Source: Methylotenera sp.
GTDB lineage: Bacteria > Pseudomonadota > Gammaproteobacteria > Burkholderiales > Methylophilaceae
NCBI GenBank assembly: GCA_013140755.1
Contig: JABFSF010000090.1
Coordinates: forward strand, 1 to 32,379
Reading direction: 5' to 3'
Length of the DNA: 32,379 bases
Positions 16,115 through 29,400 of the stretch are shown piece by piece. Below the pieces are notes generated by a model. The model was not told the DNA's origin, did not search any database, and saw only the letters and a program-made list of their open reading frames with translations. Each line of letters starts with the position of its first letter. Within the stretch, counting starts at the first letter, position 1. Both the position numbers and the translations under genes were made by a program.

Positions 16115-16696
16115 ATGACAAAAGAATTCATTAAAATTGGCTTAGTATCAATTAGTGACCGCGCAAGTAGCGGTGTGTATGAAGATAAAGGCATCCCCAG
16201 CTTGAAAGAATGGCTAACGCGCACGCTAATTACTCCTTTTGAATTAGAAACACGTTTAATTGCGGATGAGCAAGATGAGATTGAAGTTACGCTTAAAGAT
16301 TTAGTGGATGCCGAAGGTTGTCAGTTAATACTCACTACTGGCGGCACAGGGCCTGCTCGACGCGATGTGACCCCTGAAGCCACGCTTGCCATTGCCGATA
16401 AGGAAATGCCTGGCTTTGGTGAGCAAATGCGCCAAATTAGCCTTAATTTTGTACCCACGGCTATCCTCTCGCGCCAAGTGGCGGTGATTCGCAAGCAATG
16501 CTTAATTATCAATTTGCCAGGGCAACCCAAAGCCATCGCGCAAACTTTAGAAGGCTTAAAAGACGAAACTGGCGAGCAACTCGTGCATGGCATATTTGCG
16601 GCAGTGCCGTATTGTTTAGATTTGATTGGTGCGCCGTTTATTGAAACGAATGAGGCGGTAGTGAAGGCGTTTAGACCAAAGTTGGCAGTGAAATAG
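16115..16696 (+). CDS. mogA: MogA, molybdopterin adenylyltransferase
   Basis: This 193-residue cytoplasmic enzyme adenylates molybdopterin in preparation for molybdate insertion. It opens with I-G-L-V-S-I-S-D-R-A-S-S-G-V-Y-E-D-K-G-I-P, the MogA signature, and has L-T-T-G-G-T-G-P-A-R-R-D-V-T-P-E-A at about 73-89 for nucleotide and pterin binding, plus L-P-G-Q-P-K-A near 134. Length is as expected for MogA, not the shorter MoaB. It starts a compact run mogA-thiL-pgpA-pncC with gaps of only a few bases. Confidence 0.95.
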   Translation: MTKEFIKIGLVSISDRASSGVYEDKGIPSLKEWLTRTLITPFELETRLIADEQDEIEVTLKDLVDAEGCQLILTTGGTGPARRDVTPEATLAIADKEMPGFGEQMRQISLNFVPTAILSRQVAVIRKQCLIINLPGQPKAIAQTLEGLKDETGEQLVHGIFAAVPYCLDLIGAPFIETNEAVVKAFRPKLAVK

Positions 16697-16700
16697 TAGC

Positions 16701-17654
16701 ATGTCCGAATTTAATCTTATCGCCCAATACTTCACGCGCTCCGCCCCCAATGCAGACTTGGGCGTGGGTGACGATGCCGCGTTAGTTCGTGTAAAAGAAG
16801 GGCATCAACTTGCTATCTCTGCCGATATGCTGGTGGCTGGCATCCACTTTTTTCATGACGCCGCGCCCTATGACATCGGCTGGAAATCGCTTGCGGTGAA
16901 TATTTCCGATATGGCGGCGATGGGCGCAACGCCTAAATGGGCAACGTTGGCGATTGCGTTGCCTGATGTGAATGAAGCTTGGCTGGCGGAATTTTCGCGC
17001 GGTTTTTTTGATTGCGCGGTGAAGTTTCATGTTGATTTAATTGGCGGCGATACTACGCGCGGATCGCTTACTATTAGCGTGCAAATCATGGGAGAAGTGC
17101 CAATCGGCAAGGCGATTAAGCGTAGTGGCGCAAAAGTCGGTGATGAAATTTGGGTTTCTGGCAAATTGGGCGATGCCGCGCTGGCGTTAGCGCATTTGCA
17201 AAATAAGCTGATATTGCCTGATGATGTGTTGCTGCAATGTGAGGCTGCTCTACATTCCCCACAGCCAAGAGTGTCTCTGGGTTTGGCTTTGCGAGACATT
17301 GCTAATAGCGCGATAGATGTTTCGGATGGCTTGCTGGCAGATTTAGGGCATATTCTGAAATGTTCAAATGCAGGCGCAATTTTACAGTTGGCGGATATTC
17401 CTCGCACGCAGTTAGATGAATCAGTTTATGGTCACGAAAAGCAGATTTATTTAGCATTAGCGGGCGGTGATGATTACGAATTATGCTTTACAGCACCTGC
17501 TGATAAACATACTGAAATTTTACAAATCGGCGAAAAACTGGCTTTGCCCTTAAGTTGTATTGGGCGAGTGACGCAAAGTGCTGGTGTGATTGTGCATGAT
17601 AAAATTGGTGAGATTTTAGAGATTAAAAAAACTGGGTATAACCATTTTGCTTAA
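16701..17654 (+). CDS. thiL: ThiL, thiamine-monophosphate kinase
   Basis: This 317-residue kinase of the AIR-synthase/PurM-like fold phosphorylates thiamine monophosphate to the active diphosphate. Metal- and ATP-binding motifs are visible: G-V-G-D-D-A-A-L-V (about 22-30), A-V-N-I-S-D-M-A-A-M-G-A-T-P (about 65-78), G-G-D-T-T-R-G, I-D-V-S-D-G-L-L-A-D-L-G-H (about 206-218) and A-G-G-D-D-Y-E-L-C-F. It begins 4 bases after mogA and is followed by pgpA, an arrangement (thiL-pgpA) common in Proteobacteria. Confidence 0.96.
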   Translation: MSEFNLIAQYFTRSAPNADLGVGDDAALVRVKEGHQLAISADMLVAGIHFFHDAAPYDIGWKSLAVNISDMAAMGATPKWATLAIALPDVNEAWLAEFSRGFFDCAVKFHVDLIGGDTTRGSLTISVQIMGEVPIGKAIKRSGAKVGDEIWVSGKLGDAALALAHLQNKLILPDDVLLQCEAALHSPQPRVSLGLALRDIANSAIDVSDGLLADLGHILKCSNAGAILQLADIPRTQLDESVYGHEKQIYLALAGGDDYELCFTAPADKHTEILQIGEKLALPLSCIGRVTQSAGVIVHDKIGEILEIKKTGYNHFA

Positions 17655-17671
17655 TTATTTCAATTTGTTAT

Positions 17672-18151
17672 ATGACTAACCCAACCATTCGCTTTTTGCT
17701 TCAACATCCCGCCCATTTTTTTGCGCTCGGGTTTGGTAGCGGCTTGGCTAAATATGCGCCAGGTACGTTCGGTACTTTAGTGGCATTTCCACTTTTTTTG
17801 TTGATGCCAAACAATGTGTTGGGCTTATTGATTATTGCTGCACTGTTTATTTTGGGCGTATATTTTTGTGAAGTCACAGGTAAAAATCTTGGCGTGCCAG
17901 ATCACGGCGCAATGGTGTGGGATGAAATTGTTGCATTTTTATTGTTGCTTTATTTTGTGACGCCTTCAGGGCTTTTTTGGCTGGTCGCATTTATTTTGTT
18001 CCGCTTGTTTGATATTTGGAAGCCGTTTCCAATTCGTTATTTTGATGCCAAACTTAAAGGCGGATTTGGTGTGATGTTTGATGACATTCTTGCAGCACTT
18101 TATGCGTTATTGAGCTTATTGGGATTGCAATGGCTGATGACGCACTTTTAA
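17672..18151 (+). CDS. pgpA: PgpA, phosphatidylglycerophosphatase A
   Basis: This 159-residue inner-membrane enzyme dephosphorylates phosphatidylglycerol phosphate. Typical stretches are F-G-S-G-L-A-K-Y-A-P-G-T-F-G-T-L near residues 20-35, D-H-G-A-M-V-W-D-E-I-V near 76-86, and F-R-L-F-D-I-W-K-P-F-P-I near 110-121, separated by hydrophobic membrane segments. The end overlaps the start of pncC by 22 bases. Confidence 0.95.
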   Translation: MTNPTIRFLLQHPAHFFALGFGSGLAKYAPGTFGTLVAFPLFLLMPNNVLGLLIIAALFILGVYFCEVTGKNLGVPDHGAMVWDEIVAFLLLLYFVTPSGLFWLVAFILFRLFDIWKPFPIRYFDAKLKGGFGVMFDDILAALYALLSLLGLQWLMTHF

Positions 18152-18624
18152 TTTCTGCCCAATCTTTAGGGGTGGCTTTAAAACAACGTGGGCTCATGCT
18201 TGCATTGGCAGAATCATGCACAGGAGGCATGGCGGCGCAAGCGATTACCAGCGTTGCAGGGAGTTCTGCGTGGTTTGACCGTGGGTTTGTGACTTATAGT
18301 AATCTTGCAAAAATTGAAATGTTGCGTGTGTCGCCCGATACTTTAGAAAACTTTGGTGCGGTGAGTGAGTCAGTAGCTAAAGAAATGGCACTTGGCGTAC
18401 TTAAAGCTAGCCATGCACATCTTGCGGCAAGTGTGACGGGTATTGCTGGCCCCGATGGAGGCTCTGTTAATAAGCCTGTAGGGATGGTGTGTTTTGCTTT
18501 TGCGTCGCGTAATGCTCAAGCAATAAGTATTACCCAGCACTTTCAAGGGAGTCGCGAACAAATCCGCCAGCAAGCCACTGCTTATATGCTTTCGGCGTTA
18601 GTGCAACACTTGCTAGCGTGCTAA
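18130..18624 (+). CDS. pncC: PncC, nicotinamide-nucleotide amidase (CinA C-terminal type)
   Basis: This 164-residue CinA_C-family amidase converts nicotinamide mononucleotide to nicotinate mononucleotide in NAD recycling. It has the family motif L-A-E-S-C-T-G-G-M-A-A near residues 25-35, then F-V-T-Y-S-N-L-A-K, G-A-V-S-E and V-T-G-I-A-G-P-D-G-G. There is no N-terminal MoCF-like domain, so it is the short stand-alone form. It starts inside the last codons of pgpA, indicating coupled translation. In many Betaproteobacteria this gene lies shortly upstream of recA, as here. Confidence 0.94.
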   Translation: MADDALLISAQSLGVALKQRGLMLALAESCTGGMAAQAITSVAGSSAWFDRGFVTYSNLAKIEMLRVSPDTLENFGAVSESVAKEMALGVLKASHAHLAASVTGIAGPDGGSVNKPVGMVCFAFASRNAQAISITQHFQGSREQIRQQATAYMLSALVQHLLAC

Positions 18625-18629
18625 TTCAT

Positions 18630-18944
18630 TTAGCGATGATGACGGTGTTCATGCCCAAACCGATTGCCATGATAATGGTACGAAACCGTAGGGGTGTTTG
18701 TGTAAATGTTAGATGGTGTGTAGGTATAGCCTAGTGATTTTCCATAATACCCCGCGTCATAATAGCTTACAGGGGGTGTTACATAATAAACCACTGGCGG
18801 AGCATAGTAAGTCACCACAGGCTGCGGCGCGTAACCATAGCCACCCACATGAATGTCAATATTCACTGAGTCTCTTGCATAACTCGTTGAAACACTAGCA
18901 ACGCTGACGATTAAACTTAAAATCAGGGTATGTAATACTTTCAT
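18630..18944 (-). CDS. Small exported Tyr/Pro/His-rich protein
   Basis: The start is the ATG at 18944 because a clean AGGAG lies 8 bases upstream. The longer frame begins with a GTG inside that site and is rejected. The 104-residue product has a signal peptide (MKVLHTLILSLIVSVASV then S-T-S-Y-A-R-D), a middle with repeated Y-A-P-P / Y-Y short motifs (V-T-Y-Y-A-P-P-V-V-Y-Y-V-T-P-P-V-S-Y-Y) and a histidine-rich tail (H-E-H-R-H-H). It is probably periplasmic or surface-located. Similar low-complexity proteins are often annotated as hypothetical; the His tail could bind metal, but nothing proves it. It is convergent with pncC, 5 bases from its stop. Confidence 0.75.
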   Translation of the reverse strand: MKVLHTLILSLIVSVASVSTSYARDSVNIDIHVGGYGYAPQPVVTYYAPPVVYYVTPPVSYYDAGYYGKSLGYTYTPSNIYTNTPTVSYHYHGNRFGHEHRHHR

Positions 18945-19032
18945 GATAATCACTCCTTACAAAATAATACCTTGGTGCAATTAACGTTTCAAACTTAAGT
19001 TGGGTTGACGCATTTTTTGAGAGGAATACACC

Positions 19033-19091
19033 TTGACAAAATATATAGACTGAACACTTTGTTGCACTTACTTAAAAGGCTGATTTATGAA
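19033..19091 (+). promoter_or_regulatory. Candidate recA promoter region
   Basis: The 184-base gap before recA holds a perfect TTGACA at 19033-19038 without a good -10 at standard distance, and TTGCAC (19062-19067) with TATGAA (19086-19091) at 18 bp spacing. No CTGT-N8-ACAG LexA box is seen. Which element drives recA cannot be decided by eye. Confidence 0.3.
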
Positions 19092-19137
19092 ATAATTAGC
19101 AGTTAATTTAAGCATCAATCAAAAGGTAAAAGAAACC

Positions 19138-20166
19138 ATGGATGAGAATAAAAGCAAAGCACTCGCCGCCGCACTTTCACAAATTGAAAAGCAATTTGGC
19201 AAGGGCTCTATTATGCGCATGGGCGATAGCGATATTGGCGAAGATATTCAAGCAGTTTCAACGGGCTCATTGGGCTTGGATATTGCCTTGGGTATCGGCG
19301 GCTTACCGCGTGGTCGCGTGGTGGAAATTTATGGTCCTGAGTCTTCAGGTAAGACTACACTCACTTTATCTGTGATTGCTGAAATGCAAAAAATGGGTGG
19401 CACCGCAGCCTTTATTGATGCGGAACACGCGTTAGACCCACAATACGCAGCCAAGCTAGGGGTAAATGTGCCTGAGCTTTTAATTAGCCAGCCAGATACA
19501 GGCGAACAAGCGTTGGAAATTGCCGATATGCTCGTGCGTTCAGGCTCAGTAGATATTGTGGTGGTGGACTCTGTTGCAGCACTTACCCCACGTGCCGAAA
19601 TTGAAGGGGAAATGGGTGACAGTCACATGGGTTTGCAAGCACGTTTAATGAGCCAAGCCTTGCGTAAACTCACAGGAAACATCAAGCGCACTAACACCTT
19701 GGTGATTTTTATCAACCAAATTCGTATGAAAATTGGTGTGATGTTTGGCAACCCAGAAACCACCACTGGCGGTAACGCGCTTAAATTCTATGCTTCTGTG
19801 CGCTTAGATATTCGCCGTACGGGAGCGATTAAAAAAGGTGACGAAGTGACGGGTTCTGAAACGCGCGTAAAAGTCATTAAAAACAAAGTAGCCCCGCCAT
19901 TTAAACAAGCAGAATTTGACATTATGTACGGCGAAGGCATCTCACGTTTGGGCGAAATTATTGAGCTTGGTTCCAACATTAAATTGATTGAAAAAGCAGG
20001 TGCGTGGTATAGCTACAATGGCGAAAAAATTGGCCAAGGTAAAGAAAATGCCAAAGAATTCTTGCGTGAACATCCAGAAATCGCAAAAGAGTTAGAAGCT
20101 AAAATTCGTGCGAATGCAAAACAGTTGGCTGATATTATGCCAACAGCCCGTGGTGAGGATGATTAA
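19138..20166 (+). CDS. recA: RecA recombinase
   Basis: This 342-residue DNA strand-exchange protein and SOS co-protease has the P-loop [10 protein letters not shown] (about 67-76), the Walker B region [18 protein letters not shown] (about 137-154), loop L1 [18 protein letters not shown], and loop L2 [21 protein letters not shown]. It ends in an acidic tail (R-G-E-D-D). Length and motifs are normal. An AAAGGT stretch upstream serves as ribosome binding site. recX follows 83 bases downstream. Confidence 0.98.
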   Translation: MDENKSKALAAALSQIEKQFGKGSIMRMGDSDIGEDIQAVSTGSLGLDIALGIGGLPRGRVVEIYGPESSGKTTLTLSVIAEMQKMGGTAAFIDAEHALDPQYAAKLGVNVPELLISQPDTGEQALEIADMLVRSGSVDIVVVDSVAALTPRAEIEGEMGDSHMGLQARLMSQALRKLTGNIKRTNTLVIFINQIRMKIGVMFGNPETTTGGNALKFYASVRLDIRRTGAIKKGDEVTGSETRVKVIKNKVAPPFKQAEFDIMYGEGISRLGEIIELGSNIKLIEKAGAWYSYNGEKIGQGKENAKEFLREHPEIAKELEAKIRANAKQLADIMPTARGEDD

Positions 20167-20211
20167 GGATTTTAGCTGCTGAACGCACCGTACTTTTGCT
20201 ATTTGGTTTTT

Positions 20212-20237
20212 CTCTGTGAACTCTGCGCCCTCTGTGG
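20212..20237 (+). repeat. Dispersed CTCTGTGAAC-type element between recA and recX
   Basis: The element starts CTCTGTGAAC and ends CCCTCTGTGGC. It is the best-formed copy of a short family also seen at 23843-23870 (same strand), 23761-23779 and 15170-15189 (opposite strand). It lies between recA and recX and does not look like a terminator. Confidence 0.5.
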
Positions 20238-20249
20238 CTTGAAAATTTC

Positions 20250-23760
<3,511 letters not shown>

Positions 23761-23761
<1 letters not shown>

Positions 23762-23870
23762 CCACAGAGAGCAGAGCGAGATTTTAAATAGTGCTTCTGT
23801 TTTTTTGCATGAAAATTGAGTGATGATGAAATTAAGTAACAGCCTCTGTGAACCTAGTGTTCTCTGGGGC
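23761..23870. repeat. Inverted pair of dispersed elements between alaS and lysC
   Basis: The 129-base gap between alaS and lysC carries GCCACAGAGAGCAGAG (23762-23777) near its start and CCTCTGTGAAC ... TTCTCTGGGGC (23843-23870) near its end. They are in opposite orientation and could pair as a long-loop stem. Both match the element at 20212-20237 in parts. Confidence 0.4.
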
Positions 23871-23890
23871 TAAAAAATAGGAAATAAGCA

Positions 23891-25120
23891 ATGGCTTTAA
23901 TTGTACAAAAATACGGCGGCACTTCAGTTGCCAACCCTGAGCGGATTCGCAATTTAGCGCGTCGTGTAGCGCGTTTTAAAGCGATGGGGCACCAAATTGT
24001 GGTGGTGGTCTCTGCTATGTCGGGAGAAACGAATCGTTTGATTGCATTGGCGAAAGAAATTATGCCAGAACCTGATCCACGCGAATTAGACGTGATGGTG
24101 TCAACTGGTGAGCAAGTGACAATTGGCATGACAGCCCTTGCGCTGATGGAGCTAGGTATTAAAGCAAAAAGCTACACGGGCGCACAAGTCAAAATCTTAA
24201 CCGATGATGCTTTTACTAAAGCGCGTATTCTAAATATTGATGAACACAACTTAAAGGCTGATTTAGATGCTGGTTATGTGTGTGTGGTGGCTGGTTTTCA
24301 AGGGATGGATGCTAACGGCAATATCACAACGCTTGGCCGTGGTGGATCAGATACTACTGGGGTTGCCTTGGCTGCGGCATTAAATGCGGACGAGTGCCAA
24401 ATTTATACCGATGTAGATGGCGTTTATACCACGGATCCGCGTGTGGTGCCAGAAGCACGTCGTTTAGATAAAATTACCTTTGAAGAAATGCTAGAGCTTG
24501 CCTCGCAAGGCAGCAAAGTGCTACAAATTCGCTCCGTTGAATTTGCGGGTAAATACAAAGTTAAGTTACGCGTGCTTTCTAGTTTTGAAGATGAAGGCGA
24601 CGGTACACTGATTACATTTGAAGACGAAGGAAACAATATGGAAGATCCAATTATTTCAGGCATTGCCTTTAATCGAGATGAAGCTAAAATTACGGTGTTA
24701 GGTGTGCCAGATACGCCAGGCATTGCCTACCAAATTTTAGGTCCAATTGCAGAGGCCAATGTGGATGTGGATATGATTATCCAAAACACAGGTGCTGATG
24801 GTACGACTGATTTTACTTTTACCGTGCACAAAAACGAAATGAACAAGGCCCTAAGTATTTTGCGAGACAAAGTTCAGAGCAACATTAAAGCGCGTGAAAT
24901 TGTTGGTGATGATAAAGTGGTCAAGGTTGCTATTGTGGGTGTGGGCATGAAGTCACACGTGGGCGTTGCCAGCCAAATGTTTCGCACATTAGCTGAAGAG
25001 GGTATTAACATTCAGATGATTTCTACATCAGAAATTAAAATTGCTGTGGTGATTGACGAAAAATATATGGAACTTGCAGTGAGAGTGCTACATAAAGCGT
25101 TTGAGTTAGAGGCTGCTTAG
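23891..25120 (+). CDS. lysC: Aspartate kinase with tandem ACT domains
   Basis: This 409-residue cytoplasmic enzyme phosphorylates aspartate, the first step to lysine, threonine, methionine and diaminopimelate. The kinase domain starts I-V-Q-K-Y-G-G-T-S-V-A-N (about 4-15) and includes M-V-S-T-G-E-Q-V, T-L-G-R-G-G-S-D-T-T-G-V-A-L-A and Y-T-D-V-D-G-V-Y-T-T-D-P-R. Two ACT domains follow (about 266-335, with V-L-G-V-P-D-T-P-G-I-A, and 346-405, with V-G-V-G-M-K-S-H-V-G-V-A), so feedback inhibition by lysine and threonine is expected. The length fits the monofunctional class of Pseudomonas and Betaproteobacteria. An AGGAAA ribosome binding site precedes the ATG. Confidence 0.96.
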   Translation: MALIVQKYGGTSVANPERIRNLARRVARFKAMGHQIVVVVSAMSGETNRLIALAKEIMPEPDPRELDVMVSTGEQVTIGMTALALMELGIKAKSYTGAQVKILTDDAFTKARILNIDEHNLKADLDAGYVCVVAGFQGMDANGNITTLGRGGSDTTGVALAAALNADECQIYTDVDGVYTTDPRVVPEARRLDKITFEEMLELASQGSKVLQIRSVEFAGKYKVKLRVLSSFEDEGDGTLITFEDEGNNMEDPIISGIAFNRDEAKITVLGVPDTPGIAYQILGPIAEANVDVDMIIQNTGADGTTDFTFTVHKNEMNKALSILRDKVQSNIKAREIVGDDKVVKVAIVGVGMKSHVGVASQMFRTLAEEGINIQMISTSEIKIAVVIDEKYMELAVRVLHKAFELEAA

Positions 25121-25142
25121 GGATTTGTAATCAATGTCAGCG

Positions 25143-25171
25143 TTGATTTATTAGCCGTATTTCGCTATAAT
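25143..25171 (+). promoter_or_regulatory. Strong sigma-70 promoter for carAB
   Basis: TTGATT (25143-25148) and a perfect TATAAT (25166-25171) are 17 bp apart, the optimal spacing. Transcription should begin near 25178, leaving a leader of about 140 bases before carA. It is the clearest promoter in the window. Confidence 0.7.
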
Positions 25172-25183
25172 TCCTTAATTCTG

Positions 25184-25216
25184 AAACGGGAAGAGTAAAC
25201 CTACTCCTCCCGTTTT
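25184..25216 (+). promoter_or_regulatory. Hairpin at the 5' end of the carAB leader (attenuator-like)
   Basis: Arms 25184-25197 and 25202-25215 pair in 13 of 14 positions around an AACC loop and are followed by a short T-run (CGTTTTG). The hairpin starts only about 6 bases after the predicted transcription start. The 3' arm contains ACTCCTC (25203-25209), the exact complement of GAGGAGT (25309-25315), the carA ribosome binding site. It could also serve as the lysC terminator. Its regulatory role is an inference. Confidence 0.5.
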
Positions 25217-25319
25217 GCATATCTGCTATCTGTTCATGATAGATGACAAAAATTGATGTCTAAGCTTGCAAAACTGTAGTGAGCTGCAAAGCTAAATACT
25301 GTAAACCTGAGGAGTCGCT

Positions 25320-26480
25320 GTGTCACAAAACTTGCCCGCCATACTTGTACTTGCAGATGGAACTGTGTTTCGTGGTACTTCAATTGGTGCTTCTGGTCAC
25401 ACGGTGGCTGAGGTGGTATTTAATACCTCTATGACTGGCTATCAAGAAATTCTCACAGACCCTTCTTATACCAACCAAATTGTCACCCTCACTTATCCGC
25501 ATATTGGTAATTATGGGGTGAATACTGAAGATGTAGAGTCAGGCAAAGTGTATGCGAGTGGTTTAATCATTCGAGATTTACCATTAACGTATAGCAATTT
25601 TAGAAGCACACAATCTTTATCTGAATATTTAGTGGCAAATGACGTAGTGGCAATTGCTGATATTGATACTCGTAAACTTACCCGTATATTGCGTGAAAAA
25701 GGTGCGCAAACTGGCGTGATTGTGGCGGGTGAGAGAGATGAAGCTAAAGCATTAGCTACTGCAAACGCGTTAGTTAGTGAATTTCCTGGGTTGGCTGGAA
25801 TGGATTTGGCAAAAGTTGTGAGTGTGTCTGAGTCTTATGAGTTTAGTGAGTCAGAGTGGGCGCTTGGCACAGGCTTCGCTAAAGTTGCCGCGCAGAGATT
25901 TCACGTAGTTGCATTTGATTATGGCGTTAAGCGTAATATTTTGCGTATGTTGGTTTCTCGCGGCTGTAAAGTCACCGTGATGCCTGCACAGACTTCTGCT
26001 GAAGAGGTATTGGCATTAAATCCAGATGGCGTGTTCTTATCCAATGGCCCAGGCGACCCTCAGCCTTGTGATTATGCGATTGCTGCGATTAAAGCGATTG
26101 TCGATAAAGGTATCCCCACCTTTGGTATTTGCTTGGGGCACCAATTGTTGGCATTAGCCAGTGGTGCAAAAACCCTAAAAATGAAATTTGGACACCACGG
26201 GGCCAATCACCCTGTGCAAGATGTTGAAACTAAACGTGTGTATATCACCAGTCAGAACCATGGTTTTGCGGTTGATGCTGTGAGCTTGCCAGTCAATTTA
26301 AAAGTAACGCATGTGTCGTTATTTGATGGTAGCTTGCAAGGCATTGCCCGCACAGATAAGCCTGCGTTTAGTTTTCAAGGTCACCCTGAAGCAAGCCCAG
26401 GCCCAACAGAGATGAGTTATTTGTTCGATCGCTTCATTAGTATGATGCAAGCACATAAGACAGAAAGAAAGGCTGGCTAA
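25320..26480 (+). CDS. carA: Carbamoyl-phosphate synthase small subunit
   Basis: This 386-residue glutaminase subunit hydrolyses glutamine and channels ammonia to CarB, feeding pyrimidine and arginine synthesis. The N-terminal domain has [10 protein letters not shown] and [17 protein letters not shown]. The class I glutamine amidotransferase domain has L-S-N-G-P-G-D-P, the catalytic Cys in [11 protein letters not shown], and the His/Glu pair in [11 protein letters not shown]. The start is GTG at 25320, supported by a GAGGAG ribosome binding site 5 bases upstream. The stop overlaps the carB ATG by one base (TAATG). Confidence 0.97.
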   Translation: MSQNLPAILVLADGTVFRGTSIGASGHTVAEVVFNTSMTGYQEILTDPSYTNQIVTLTYPHIGNYGVNTEDVESGKVYASGLIIRDLPLTYSNFRSTQSLSEYLVANDVVAIADIDTRKLTRILREKGAQTGVIVAGERDEAKALATANALVSEFPGLAGMDLAKVVSVSESYEFSESEWALGTGFAKVAAQRFHVVAFDYGVKRNILRMLVSRGCKVTVMPAQTSAEEVLALNPDGVFLSNGPGDPQPCDYAIAAIKAIVDKGIPTFGICLGHQLLALASGAKTLKMKFGHHGANHPVQDVETKRVYITSQNHGFAVDAVSLPVNLKVTHVSLFDGSLQGIARTDKPAFSFQGHPEASPGPTEMSYLFDRFISMMQAHKTERKAG

Positions 26481-29400
26481 TGGCTAAGCGTACTGATATT
26501 AAATCCATTTTGATTATTGGCGCGGGACCCATCGTGATTGGGCAAGCGTGTGAGTTTGACTATTCTGGTGCGCAGGCCTGTAAAGCGTTGCGTGAAGAAG
26601 GTTATCGTGTCATTTTGGTAAACTCTAACCCAGCCACAATCATGACTGACCCTGAGATGGCGGATGCAACTTATATTGAGCCAGTGACTTGGCAAGTGGT
26701 TGAAAAAATTATTGAAAAAGAACGCCCAGATGCTTTGTTGCCCACTATGGGGGGGCAAACTGCACTTAATTGCGCGTTAGATTTGGATAAACACGGCGTA
26801 TTGGCTAAGTTTAATGTGGAATTGATTGGTGCCTCAAAAGAAGCGATTGATAAAGCCGAAGACCGCCTAAAGTTCAAAGATGCGATGACCAAAATCGGCT
26901 TAGGTTCAGCCAAATCAGCCATTGCACACAGTATGGAAGAAGCCTTGCAGGTGCAAGCTAACATTGGTTATCCTGCGATTATTCGCCCATCGTTCACCAT
27001 GGGCGGCAGCGGTGGCGGCATTGCTTATAATCGTGAAGAATTTATCACTATCTGCGAGCGTGGCTTAGATGCTTCGCCCACCAGCGAGTTATTGATTGAA
27101 GAATCACTCCTCGGTTGGAAAGAATACGAGATGGAAGTGGTGCGTGATTCTGCCGATAACTGCATTATCATCTGCTCGATTGAAAACTTAGACCCGATGG
27201 GTGTACATACGGGGGATTCCATCACCGTTGCGCCTGCACAAACCTTAACCGATAAAGAATACCAAATCATGCGTAATGCCAGCTTGGCAGTGTTGCGTGA
27301 AATTGGCGTTGATACGGGCGGTTCGAACGTGCAGTTTGCCATCAATCCAGTGGATGGTCGCATGATTGTGATTGAGATGAATCCACGTGTATCGCGTTCA
27401 TCCGCATTGGCTTCTAAGGCAACTGGCTTCCCCATTGCTAAAGTGGCGGCTAAACTGGCTGTGGGCTTTACTTTAGATGAGTTGCGCAATGAAATCACAG
27501 GCGGTGCAACCCCAGCTTCATTTGAGCCCAGCATCGATTATGTGGTGACTAAAGTGCCACGTTTTGCCTTTGAGAAGTTTCCCCAAGCAGATAGCCGTTT
27601 AACCACGCAGATGAAATCAGTGGGCGAAGTGATGGCGATTGGCCGTACTTTCCAAGAGTCATTCCAAAAAGCCATGCGCGGTTTGGAAGTAGGTGTAGAT
27701 GGGCTAGACGAAAAAACCACCGATTTAGACACCATTACCAAAGAAATTGGCGTGCCAGGCCCTGAGCGTATTTGGTATGTGGGCGATGCCTTTAGAATGG
27801 GCTTGAGCGTGGAGGATGTGTTTAACATCTCTAAAATTGACCCTTGGTTCTTGGTGCAGTTAAAAGATATTATTGACCGCGAACAAGCGCTTAAAGGCAA
27901 ACATATTGCAGATTTAGATAAAGCGGCGATGCTGCAATTAAAACGCCGTGGCTTCTCAGATAGACGCTTAGCTAAGCTGCTCGATACTGACCAACATGCA
28001 GTGCGTGCGTATCGTCAAGCGTTGAATGTGCGCCCCGTGTACAAGCGCGTGGATACTTGCGCGGCAGAATTTGCCACCAACACGGCTTATATGTATTCCA
28101 CTTATGAAGAAGAGTGCGAAGCGCAGCCAACCAGCAAGAAAAAAATCATGGTGTTGGGCGGTGGTCCAAACCGTATCGGTCAGGGTATCGAGTTTGATTA
28201 CTGCTGTGTGCACGCAGCGTTTGCAATGCGTGAAGATGGTTATGAAACCATCATGGTGAACTGTAACCCTGAAACAGTTTCAACCGATTATGACACCTCT
28301 GACCGCTTATATTTTGAGCCAGTCACCTTAGAAGATGTGTTAGAAATTGTTGCACTCGAAAAGCCAGTCGGTGTGATTGTGCAATACGGTGGTCAAACGC
28401 CACTCAAACTTGCACGTGATTTAGAAAAAGCAGGCGTGCCGATTATTGGCACCACGCCCGATGCGATTGATTGCGCGGAAGACCGTGAGCGTTTTCAAAA
28501 AATGCTGCAAACGCTAGGATTAAAACAGCCACCAAATCGCACGGCACGCACTGAACAAGAAGCTTTACGTTTAGCAGGCGAAATCGGTTACCCATTAGTA
28601 GTGCGCCCAAGCTATGTTTTGGGGGGGCGTGCGATGGAAATTGTGCAGGAACAAAGCCAGCTTGAGCGTTATATGCGTGAAGCGGTAAAAGTTTCAAACG
28701 AGTCGCCAGTGTTGCTTGATCGATTCTTAAATGATGCGCTTGAGGTTGACGTTGATGCGTTGTCTGACGGCAATGAAGTGATTATCGGTGGCATAATGGA
28801 GCACGTTGAGCAAGCGGGCGTGCACTCAGGTGACTCTGCCTGTTCATTGCCACCTTATAGCTTATCTGCCAAGTTACAAGATGAATTACGTGACCAAACC
28901 AAGCAAATGGCAAAAGCCTTAGGCGTGGTGGGCTTAATGAACGTGCAGTTTGCGATTCAAGGTGAAACCGTCTATGTGCTAGAAGTCAACCCACGTGCGT
29001 CACGTACCGTGCCGTTTGTCTCTAAAGCCTGTGGTTTACAGTTGGCTAAAGTGGCTGCACGCTGCATGGTCGGTCAAAGCCTCGCCTCGCAACACGTCAC
29101 ACGTGAAATTGTCCCACCATTTTACTCTGTGAAGGAAGCCGTATTCCCTTTTATCAAGTTTCCAGGGGTTGATACAATTTTAGGCCCAGAAATGAAATCC
29201 ACGGGTGAAGTGATGGGCGTGGGCAGCACCTTTGCAGAAGCCTTTTTGAAGTCGCAACTAGGGGCTTCTACCAAGTTGCCAGAAGGTGGTCGTGCATTTA
29301 TTAGCGTGCGTAAAGAAGATTACCAAAAAGTGGTTGAAATTGCACAGCAGTTGCACCATTTAGGCTTTGAGCTGGTGGCGACTAAAGGCACTGCAGCAGC

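Noticed and set aside
25121-25319. tRNA gene between lysC and carA
   Set aside because: The region folds into hairpins but has no T-loop GTTCGA-type motif or acceptor stem.
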